NCBI GenBank assembly: GCA_028821775.1
Contig: JAPKFB010000012.1
Span: forward strand, 18,858-82,857
Direction: 5' to 3'
DNA from: Roseibacillus sp.
Lineage (GTDB): Bacteria; Verrucomicrobiota; Verrucomicrobiia; Verrucomicrobiales; Akkermansiaceae
Length of the DNA stretch: 64,000 nt
Shown: one piece after another, positions 25,958 through 32,716 of the stretch
Layout: the number at the start of each line of letters is the position of its first letter
How positions within the stretch are numbered: the first letter of the stretch is position 1
The notes under the pieces: model-generated
Databases searched by the model: none
Told to the model about the DNA's origin: nothing
The model's input: only the letters and a program-made list of their open reading frames with translations
Translations under genes and position numbers: made by a program

Positions 25958-27747
25958 CAGCTGCTAGGGTCCATTTCAGCCCCGCCACCCTGATCAATCA
26001 ATTCAGGGTAGGCTGCCTGGGCCGCTGCACTACAAAGCCTCACGATCTCCCGCGTTTCGCAGGCGAGTAAACACTTGGTGGCGAGGGTGGAGCACTCCGC
26101 GTAGTTCAGGTGCCGCACGGCCTGCTTGACGAGGGGAAGGAGGGGCGCGCCCACGGAAAGCTCATCGATTCCGAGACCGACGAGAAGAGGGAGCATGATC
26201 AGGTCGCCCGCCATTTCGCCGCAAATACCGGTCCAGATGCGTTGTTGGGAAGCCCCTTCGATGACGGCCTTGATCAAGCGAATGACGCCGGGATGACCAG
26301 CGCGGTAGAGATAGGCGACGCGCGGATTCACGCGGTCGACGGCCAGCGTGTATTGAATCAGATCGTTGGTGCCGATGGAAAGGAAGTCGACTTCGGCGGC
26401 GATTTCGGCGGCAACCATGGCTGCGGAAGGAACCTCGATCATGGCTCCCACGGAAATCTCCTGGTTGAATTCCACGCCGCGGGCAGTGAGTTCAGACATG
26501 CTGTCCGCGAGGAGTTTCTTGGCTGCCTTGACTTCGCCCAGGCCCGAGATGAGGGGGAACATGAGTCCGATACGACGCCCGACCCCCGCACGCAGAATGG
26601 CACGAAGTTGTTCCTTGAAGAGATCCTTGCGCGCGAGCGAGAAACGAATTCCACGCCAGCCGAGGAAGGGATTCGGTTCTGGTTCGGTGAGGGGTTCCCC
26701 TGGAACCTTGTCCCCGCCGGCATCGAGGGTCCGGAAGATCACATCGTTGGGAGCCACGCTCTTGGCGACCCTGGAGTAGAGCGCCGCCTGCTCCTCTTCA
26801 TTCGGGCACTCTTCCCGTTCGAGGAGAAAGAACTCGGTCCGAAACAAGCCCACGCCCTTCGCGCCGGAGCGTTCCACCAGCTTGAGTTCGTGTTCAAACT
26901 CAATGTTCGCGGAGAGCGTGATCTTCCGTCCGTCGGTGGTAACTGCATCGGCGTCGCGAAGCTTGTCGAGTTTGGCGCGCTCACGTTTGCGCCCTCTCTC
27001 GAGTTCGCGATAGTGGGTGGTTGTCTCAGCAGTTGGATCGACGATCAGTTTGCCCGAGTAGCCGTCGAGGATACAGGGTGCGAGAGTGTGGAGGTTGAAG
27101 ACCGCATTTTGCAGCCCGACGATTGCGGGAATGCCAAGTGAGCGGGCGAGAATGGCGGTGTGCGAGTTCGTGCTTCCCTGCTCGGTGGCAAATCCCAGAA
27201 CGTTGTGCCGGTCCATCTGAGCGGTGTCGGAGGGGCTCAGGTCGTAGGAGACGAGGATGTGCTGATGATCAGGTTCGTCGCCGGGGCTCTGATTCTCTTC
27301 GGCCGCAAAGTTTCGCAGAACCCGCTGGCACACGTCCTCAATGTCTGCGGTGCGATCGCGCAAGAAAGGATCCGGAATGCGTCGCATGGACTCCAGCTGG
27401 TTCTGCATCACCGCGTAGAAACAGTACTCCGCATTCTGATGGCGCTCACGGATGGCTTTTGGCACTCCGTTGAGCACGATGGGGTCTTCCAGCACAAGCA
27501 TGTGCGCTTCGAAAATGCATGCTTCCTCGTTGCCGGAGAGGGATTCCATGTGGGAGCGCAGGCCGTCGAGCTGTTTTCCGGTCAGCCTCAGAGCCTCTTT
27601 GAAGCGCTCGATTTCGCGGGGAACATTCCCGATAGGGTGGACTTCAGGTGCCGAGAAGCCCCGCGCCACTACATGGAGTGGGCCGAATACGATTCCACGG
27701 GAGACGGGGATCCCCTCGTAAACCACTTCCTTCCCGACCTGACCCAT
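25954..27747 (-). CDS. ptsI: Phosphoenolpyruvate-protein phosphotransferase (PTS enzyme I)
   Basis: This 597-residue cytoplasmic enzyme moves phosphate from PEP to HPr. The phosphohistidine is His196 in GSTNSHTAILARSLG; the first residues of that motif (TEQGSTN) differ from the common TDAGGRT, but the core SHTAI is intact. The PEP-binding barrel has GLFRTEFFLLER, FRTLDAGGDK and SIGTNDLIQYTLAVDR. The order on the minus strand is hprK, ptsH, ptsI, with ptsI 73 bp after ptsH. No EII permease or EIIA gene lies in the window, so EI and HPr probably act in regulation together with HPr kinase. Confidence 0.96.
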   Translation of the reverse strand: MGQVGKEVVYEGIPVSRGIVFGPLHVVARGFSAPEVHPIGNVPREIERFKEALRLTGKQLDGLRSHMESLSGNEEACIFEAHMLVLEDPIVLNGVPKAIRERHQNAEYCFYAVMQNQLESMRRIPDPFLRDRTADIEDVCQRVLRNFAAEENQSPGDEPDHQHILVSYDLSPSDTAQMDRHNVLGFATEQGSTNSHTAILARSLGIPAIVGLQNAVFNLHTLAPCILDGYSGKLIVDPTAETTTHYRELERGRKRERAKLDKLRDADAVTTDGRKITLSANIEFEHELKLVERSGAKGVGLFRTEFFLLEREECPNEEEQAALYSRVAKSVAPNDVIFRTLDAGGDKVPGEPLTEPEPNPFLGWRGIRFSLARKDLFKEQLRAILRAGVGRRIGLMFPLISGLGEVKAAKKLLADSMSELTARGVEFNQEISVGAMIEVPSAAMVAAEIAAEVDFLSIGTNDLIQYTLAVDRVNPRVAYLYRAGHPGVIRLIKAVIEGASQQRIWTGICGEMAGDLIMLPLLVGLGIDELSVGAPLLPLVKQAVRHLNYAECSTLATKCLLACETREIVRLCSAAAQAAYPELIDQGGGAEMDPSSC

Positions 27748-27820
27748 CTAGGGGAGTTTGACTGGAGGAACTGGCGGGGTCAATGCCTCGGGATCAAGTG
27801 ACGTTTTTGCCCGGCGACTA

Positions 27821-28087
27821 TCAGATTTCCTCAAAATTACGGATTACCAATGCTTCCAGAGCATTCAGAGCTTCTTCAGCATCAGCGCCTTCTGCATTTA
27901 CGGTGAGGATAGATCCATGTCCTGCGGCCAGCATCATGAGGCCCATGATGCTCTTTCCGTCGATTTCTTCGCCGTCTTTTTCCACACGAATTTCCGAATC
28001 GAACTGGCTCGCCATCTTGACAAATTGGGCGGCAGGCCGGGCGTGGATCCCCAGTTTATTGGATATGGTCAATTCTTTACTCGGCAT
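27821..28087 (-). CDS. ptsH: HPr phosphocarrier protein
   Basis: This 88-residue HPr has the catalytic His15 in KLGIHARPAA and the regulatory Ser46 in GKSIMGLM. Both fall on the classical numbering when the ATG at 28087 is used, which is why I prefer it over the ATG three codons upstream at 28096. His15 accepts phosphate from EI; Ser46 is the target of HPr kinase, whose gene lies just upstream on the same strand (77 bp). The presence of both sites supports a functional regulatory switch. Confidence 0.96.
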   Translation of the reverse strand: MPSKELTISNKLGIHARPAAQFVKMASQFDSEIRVEKDGEEIDGKSIMGLMMLAAGHGSILTVNAEGADAEEALNALEALVIRNFEEI

Positions 28088-28164
28088 GGACTGCATTGGC
28101 GGAGCGGCACTTTAATGGGGACTCGTGGCAAGTGGGAAGGGAAAATCCCGGGGCGGCATCTTTC

Positions 28165-29127
28165 TTAGATTGCGCGGGAGTCTTTAGCCATTTTGGCGAG
28201 GAGTTTTTGATTGAATTCGTCGGCCATATCATAGCCCAAGCGCCGGAGTTGAAGGTCGAGGGCTGCAACGGCAACGAGGCGGGCGGTGTCCCGGCCCGCT
28301 GCGACCGGGATTTCGACGTGAGGAACGGACTGCCCGAGCAGGACATAGCCCTTGCGGCGAATTCCGAGTCGGTCGACGTTGTTGATATCGCTCTCGCTTT
28401 TCAAGGTCACCACGAGATCGAGCCGCTTTTCCGGCCGAATGGCCGAAAGGCCATAGAGATTGGCCACATTGATGATCCCGATCCCACGCATCTCAATATA
28501 TCCCCGCGCAAGATCCGGAGAGGAAGTGATGAGCTCATCACCCTTGCGACGGACGCGCACGAGGTCATCGGCGACCAGGGCCCCGCCCCGTTCCAGCATT
28601 CCGATCGCAGTTTCGCTTTTGCCCGATCCGCTCCCGCCCATGATGAGGATACCAACCCCGCGATAGTCGACCATGCAGCCATGCAGGGAGGTGGATTCCG
28701 CGAATTCCTGTTCCAACCGGATCGAAGCGAGGTTCAGAAACTTCATGGTCACCATCGGAGTGCGAAAGATGGCAAGCTTGGACTTGGCCGCTGCCGTGAG
28801 GAGTTCCTGAACCAAGGTATGGTCGCGTGCCGCAACGATGCAGGGGATTTTCTTGTCGCAGAGCTGGCGGCAACGCTCAGCGCGCAAGTCGGGGGAGAGC
28901 TTCTTGAGATAGGAGGCCTCGGAATTGCCGATGACCTGAATGCGCTTGTTGGCGAAATAGGTGAAGAAACCGGCGAGGGCGAGGCCAGGCCGGTTGGGCG
29001 CCGGTTCCCGGATTACGCGCTCAAAGCCATCTTCCGATCCGACCACTTTAAGCCCGAGCGCCTCTTGGTGACGTGCATAAAAATCTCCTACGCTGATGGA
29101 GGTGATCTTGATAACCCGGGAAGCCAT
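28165..29127 (-). CDS. hprK: HPr kinase/phosphorylase
   Basis: This 320-residue bifunctional enzyme phosphorylates and dephosphorylates Ser46 of HPr. The P-loop GGSGSGKSE is at about 164-172, the conserved His149 lies in SLHGCMVD just before it, and the family signature EMRGIGIINV is at about 212-221. Length is typical. It is transcribed toward ptsH and ptsI. In Gram-negative bacteria this trio usually controls carbon or envelope functions, not sugar uptake, which agrees with the LPS genes found upstream on the same strand. Confidence 0.96.
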   Translation of the reverse strand: MASRVIKITSISVGDFYARHQEALGLKVVGSEDGFERVIREPAPNRPGLALAGFFTYFANKRIQVIGNSEASYLKKLSPDLRAERCRQLCDKKIPCIVAARDHTLVQELLTAAAKSKLAIFRTPMVTMKFLNLASIRLEQEFAESTSLHGCMVDYRGVGILIMGGSGSGKSETAIGMLERGGALVADDLVRVRRKGDELITSSPDLARGYIEMRGIGIINVANLYGLSAIRPEKRLDLVVTLKSESDINNVDRLGIRRKGYVLLGQSVPHVEIPVAAGRDTARLVAVAALDLQLRRLGYDMADEFNQKLLAKMAKDSRAI

Positions 29128-29270
29128 GGCGTGAGCTTAGGGGAGTTCCCCGCCCATCACCAGCTGAGTTGTGAAAATCTCGCCCCAGCCCCATGGGGAT
29201 ATTCCGGGCAACAGGCTCGGCCACTGGGCGGCGCGCGGGTGACCCGAATCGACTCCTCAAAGATTCGCGA

Positions 29271-29520
29271 TCAATCCCGAAATTCGGTGGGAGCTCTCGG
29301 CAAAGAATTTGCGTTCGCTCTTCTCGGCGAGTTGCTCGCCTCGGGCGGGTCCTTCTCGAGCAAACTGGAAATCTTCTCGTGTTGACCGGACACGGGATGC
29401 GCGAAAGCCAGTTCTAGGTTTGCGAAGGCGCGGTCCCATTCCGGGCCATCCTCCTTCTCGAAACATTTGCAACAGCTCCCAGGCGCGGCTGTTGCACTCC
29501 ACGGCAATGAAGCGGGGCAT
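29271..29520 (-). pseudogene. Small open region with apparent frameshift, unknown
   Basis: Two minus-strand frames join into one plausible short protein. The first begins at the ATG at 29520 (MPRFIAVECNSRAWELLQMF). The second continues from about 29460 (EKEDGPEWDRAFANLELAF) and ends at a TGA at 29271. The joining point lies near TTTCGAGAAGGAGG, around 29455-29465. Either the gene is frameshifted or only one part is coding. The protein is not recognised. It lies between hprK and a small membrane protein gene on the same strand. Confidence 0.35.
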
Positions 29521-29588
29521 GTTTGCGAGGGCCTCAGGTTCGGGACGGCGACATGTCAAAAGAGAGAAGTGGAGCTGTGGAGGGGCGC

Positions 29589-29987
29589 TCAGGAAGGGAA
29601 AGCGCGTTCCTCCGAGACCGGGGTGGGCCCCATACCCGTGTTGCCCGCCCGGGTCGGCGCCGTGTGCTTGGCCGCAAAGTGAGCCTCGAGCGAGTCGATC
29701 ATCTCCAAATTTGCGAGGCGCTCCTCGAGGTCTTCGACGCGTTTCGCCAGTTTCTCGTTTTCCTTCAGAATAACCCGTCTCTCCCCGGAAGACCAGATGC
29801 GCACCGCCATGAGACCTGCGCCCAAGATCAAGGCCCCGGCGGCGAGGGGCGAGGTTCTCATGAGAATGCCTGAGAGAGGAATGCAGAGCGCGAGACCGGA
29901 CAAAGTGACCCAGCTCATGGTGGCGATTCCAGCGGTCCTCGGATCTCCGGTACTCTGGTTTCTTGGTGATTCTGGAGGTGATCCCAT
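29589..29987 (-). CDS. Small membrane protein with C-terminal coiled coil, unknown
   Basis: This 132-residue protein has a short N-terminal tail and two hydrophobic helices (about 27-43 and 48-63, with SGLALCIPLSGILM and AAGALILGAGLMAVRIW). A charged coiled coil follows (about 70-100, KENEKLAKRVEDLEERLANLE), then a Pro-rich tail. Such proteins are often called envelope or phage-shock-like, but I see no definite family motif. It stands on the same strand as hprK and may be co-transcribed. The start at 29987 is an ATG; a second ATG at residue 24 is possible. Confidence 0.6.
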   Translation of the reverse strand: MGSPPESPRNQSTGDPRTAGIATMSWVTLSGLALCIPLSGILMRTSPLAAGALILGAGLMAVRIWSSGERRVILKENEKLAKRVEDLEERLANLEMIDSLEAHFAAKHTAPTRAGNTGMGPTPVSEERAFPS

Positions 29988-30078
29988 AGGTTATCGTTGG
30001 TTGAGTCGCTAGAAGTGTAGAGAGGGGGAGGGCCGGGGGGCCAATATAATCTGTCTCGAGATTTGTAGTGCGCGGCCG

Positions 30079-30621
30079 TCAGGAGGAGGGCACGGGGGCA
30101 TAGCTGCAACGGCAGGCGGGATTCCCGTGAGGCAGAATCGGGGCCTCCTCGATCGCAAAGACCCTGCCGATGGTTTCCTGGCAGTCCCTGGCGGCTTGGT
30201 CGGCGCCATTGCGCACGGCGATTTTCCTGACCCCCGCATGGCGGAGATGATCCAGACGGTGCCGCTCCAGACCCGCTGCGTAGAGCAGTTGGATGACTTC
30301 CTCAGGCTTGAACTTGTGAGTCCAGTCTCCGCTCACCTCTGCAAACTCCTGCACGTCACTCTCCCCCCACAGTTCCATGGCCGCTGCGATGACGCGCAGA
30401 GTCTTGAGCGCCTTGGGCTTGATGGTGGGATCTGGGGTGAAGTCGTGATCCAAAATGCACTCAATGATCGCGACGGTCTCTTTTTCATAGAGGGTTCCCG
30501 CGCCGCCAAAATAGTTGCTACTCACCGTGACGGCGTCCGGGACCTTGCCCTTGATGAGGGCATCGAGCGATTGGGAAACGGCTTCCTGGAGATACATGGG
30601 AAAGGTGGGGTCCGCCACCAT
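30079..30621 (-). CDS. Uncharacterised protein with Cys-rich C-terminus
   Basis: This protein of about 180 residues starts at the ATG at 30621. The frame stays open upstream to about 30716 without an ATG, so the gene may have lost its true start. The middle is helical (IKPKALKTLRVIAAAMELWG, KFKPEEVIQLLYAAGL). The C-terminus has RDCQETIGRVFAIEEAPILP then GNPACRCSY. This spacing of a Cys pair and an xxCRC ending resembles the tail of phage Mu F/SPP1 gp7-type head morphogenesis proteins, but the resemblance is short and may be chance. It lies between relic sequence and a small membrane gene. Confidence 0.5.
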   Translation of the reverse strand: MVADPTFPMYLQEAVSQSLDALIKGKVPDAVTVSSNYFGGAGTLYEKETVAIIECILDHDFTPDPTIKPKALKTLRVIAAAMELWGESDVQEFAEVSGDWTHKFKPEEVIQLLYAAGLERHRLDHLRHAGVRKIAVRNGADQAARDCQETIGRVFAIEEAPILPHGNPACRCSYAPVPSS

Positions 30622-30740
30622 CAGGGGGGGCAGGGGAGGCTGCAAGGATGGAATGTTCTGTGCGATGGATTCGAATCGCCCTTCATCATCCGTGGAGGCG
30701 CTGGCGAGGGGGCTCTCTCGGACGCTACGCTACGATGCGT

Positions 30741-30863
30741 TCAAGTGATCCGGGGCCGCAAGGTCGAAGTCTGGCGGTGGAAGGAAATCTCAAAGTAATC
30801 CAGGGCGTGAAGGATCGGAATGCAGTAGGGACTATGCGGCATTTCGTAGGTTTCCAGACTCAT
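30741..30863 (-). pseudogene. Relic of a glutathione S-transferase-like gene (N-terminus)
   Basis: An ATG at 30863 opens a 40-codon frame beginning MSLETYEMPHSPYCIPILHA, which matches the thioredoxin-fold start of a GST family with an SPYCIPI active-site loop. The frame stops at 30741 after about 40 residues, where intact proteins run beyond 200. No good continuation was found in the other frames apart from an open stretch feeding into the gene at 30079. I read it as a truncated or frameshifted remnant. Confidence 0.45.
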
Positions 30864-30982
30864 GACAGGGGCTCTTTCTGTGCGGAACTCACTTTGCGGC
30901 GACACCCGGCCGAGCCTTTCCTGACGCTCTTCTCGGGGCCAGGAACGCGAGCTTGGGGCGGGATGAGGCCGGGAACGGGAGC

Positions 30983-31005
30983 GGGGACAGGGAGGTCCTG
31001 TCCCC
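30983..31005. repeat. Perfect palindromic hairpin (REP-like)
   Basis: The arms GGGGACAGG and CCTGTCCCC are perfect inverted repeats around a five-base loop. The element sits in the gap between the hpf gene and the GST relic. The GGGGACAGG/CCTGTCCCC core is reminiscent of REP elements handled by RAYT-type transposases in related phyla. There is no T-tract, so it is not a typical terminator. Confidence 0.5.
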
Positions 31006-31096
31006 GGGTGAGTTCCGAACCCACTTTATGGGTGCCCATCGACGCGGCTGCCTCGGCGAGCGATCCCGGCACCAGTAAAAGTGGCGCGCTCTGACT

Positions 31097-31711
31097 TCAG
31101 CCTCGCTTGCTGGCGCTGTCCAGCTCGAGGAGGGAATACTCGCCGTCCCCGCGCTTATGGACGATCTGCAGGACGTCACGGCGGGCGTTCTTGAAGAGGA
31201 CGAAGGGGCGGTCGCTGAGCTCCAGTTCCATGATCGCTTCCTCCTTGTAGAGGGTGCGCAGTCGATACGATTCACGATGAATGATGGATGGTTCCGGCTC
31301 GGGGCCATCTTCGTTTTCCACAATGACATGAGTGTCGAGGAAGTCCGAGGCATAGAGACTCACGTCCAGGTGCTTGATGGTGTTCTCGGGCTTGGGGCGA
31401 TGCTTCTTGAGAAGCCGGGTCTTGTACTTCCGCATGCGGCGCGCAATTTTGTCGATGGTTTCATCGATGCTCCTGTACATGTCTCCGGATTCGGAGGAGG
31501 CATCAATGGTGATATGATTGGCGCAAAAGAGGATGATTTCCACGATGTGACGTTTCCCCTGAACGTCCAGAATTGCTTTGGCCTCGATGATCCGCGGGTA
31601 GTCGAGGTGGAGGCCTTCAATTTTACGCGAGGCGTAGTTTTTGAGAGAGTCAGTCGCCTGTTCGTGGCGGACTGTGACCGTGATGGTCGGGGTGGCGTTT
31701 GCGCTTTGCAT
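31097..31711 (-). CDS. hpf: Ribosome hibernation promoting factor, long form
   Basis: This 204-residue protein joins 70S ribosomes into inactive dimers in resting cells. The N-terminal S30AE domain (about 8-115) has TVRHEQATDSLKNYASRKIE and the basic helix IARRMRKYKTRLLKKHRPK. After a linker comes the C-terminal dimerisation domain (about 150-200) with RPFVLFKNARRDVLQIVHKR. The length marks it as the long type. It lies downstream of lptB, as in the classic lptB-rpoN-hpf neighbourhood, but rpoN is missing here. Confidence 0.93.
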   Translation of the reverse strand: MQSANATPTITVTVRHEQATDSLKNYASRKIEGLHLDYPRIIEAKAILDVQGKRHIVEIILFCANHITIDASSESGDMYRSIDETIDKIARRMRKYKTRLLKKHRPKPENTIKHLDVSLYASDFLDTHVIVENEDGPEPEPSIIHRESYRLRTLYKEEAIMELELSDRPFVLFKNARRDVLQIVHKRGDGEYSLLELDSASKRG

Positions 31712-31928
31712 TGGTAATTGGATTCTTAGTGCAGAGGGAAAATAATTTTCCGTCCGTCACATGTCAGACTAGAGCACGGAAGGCACTTTCGCCAAGCACC
31801 TCTTTGCATCTTCTGCGCAATTGTTGACAATTCGCGCCTATTTCGGGGCCTGACATTGATTTTATCAAGCGGGCACGACTCTTGAGTGCTCGCTCTAAAA
31901 ATAGAGGGCTACAATTTGAGATTACGGC
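31712..31928. promoter_or_regulatory. Intergenic region upstream of hpf with AATTGT/ACAATT palindrome
   Basis: This is a 217-bp A+T-richer gap between lptB and hpf, where rpoN stands in many other bacteria. It contains an inverted repeat AATTGT-TG-ACAATT at 31819-31832, a candidate operator about 110 bp upstream of hpf, and a small hairpin (CTCTA-AAAA-TAGAG) near 31900 just after the lptB stop. The hpf promoter is expected here, but I could not define clear boxes. Confidence 0.4.
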
Positions 31929-32711
31929 CTACAATTGGAAGTTTTCGCCCAGATAGTGTCGGCGGGCGACGGGATCATTGGCGAGTTGTTCCGAGCGGCC
32001 TTCGAGCACCACCCGGCCCTCCAGGAGGAGGTAGGCACGATCCACAATTTCCAGTGTTTCGCGCACGTTGTGATCGGTGATCAGGAGGGCGAGATCGTAA
32101 TCATCGCGCAGTTGGGTGATGATATTTTGGATGTCGAGGACTGCGATGGGATCGACTCCGCTGAAGGGCTCGTCAAGCATGAGCAGGGTGGGCTCGGTGC
32201 AGAGCGAGCGCGCAATCGAGAGACGTCGTTTTTCTCCGCCGGAGAGAGTCAGGGCGGAGGATTTGCGCACGCCTTCAATTCCAAAGCGCGCCAGGAGATC
32301 GTTGCATTTATCCCGCCGTTGTTTGCGGCTGAGATCACGGCGGGTCTCGAGGACCGCCATGAGATTCTGTTCCACCGAGAGCTTGCGGAAGATGGATTCT
32401 TCCTGTGGAAGATAGCCCAGCCCGCGCCGCGCGCGTTTGTGCATGGGAAAGCGGGTCACTTCATTCCCACTCATCGTGACTTGTCCGGCATCGGGGGGGA
32501 CGAGGCCCGCGATCATGTAGAAGGTGGTGGTCTTGCCCGCCCCGTTGGGCCCGAGCAGCCCGACCACTTCGCCGGGACCCACAGTGAGGCTCACGTTTTC
32601 CACCACGGGACGCCCGCCGTACACTTTGCGCAGTCCTTCGACCTGGAGAACAGGTTCCGTAGTCACCGGGGTGGCGGCTTGCGCTGGTTGGGGTTCGGGG
32701 TGTGCTTCCAC
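31929..32711 (-). CDS. lptB: LPS export ABC transporter ATP-binding protein
   Basis: This 260-residue cytoplasmic ATPase drives LPS extraction from the inner membrane with LptFG. The Walker A motif GPNGAGKTT is at 54-62, the signature LSGGEKRR at about 157-163, and Walker B LLMLDEP at 176-182. The LptB-type switch ITDHNVRETL has its His at 213. The first 20 residues are an extra Pro/Ala-rich tail. The start is a GTG five bases after the stop of the lptA-like gene, so the two are translated together. lptF/lptG genes are not in the window. Confidence 0.95.
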   Translation of the reverse strand: MEAHPEPQPAQAATPVTTEPVLQVEGLRKVYGGRPVVENVSLTVGPGEVVGLLGPNGAGKTTTFYMIAGLVPPDAGQVTMSGNEVTRFPMHKRARRGLGYLPQEESIFRKLSVEQNLMAVLETRRDLSRKQRRDKCNDLLARFGIEGVRKSSALTLSGGEKRRLSIARSLCTEPTLLMLDEPFSGVDPIAVLDIQNIITQLRDDYDLALLITDHNVRETLEIVDRAYLLLEGRVVLEGRSEQLANDPVARRHYLGENFQL

Positions 32712-32716
32712 TTGAG

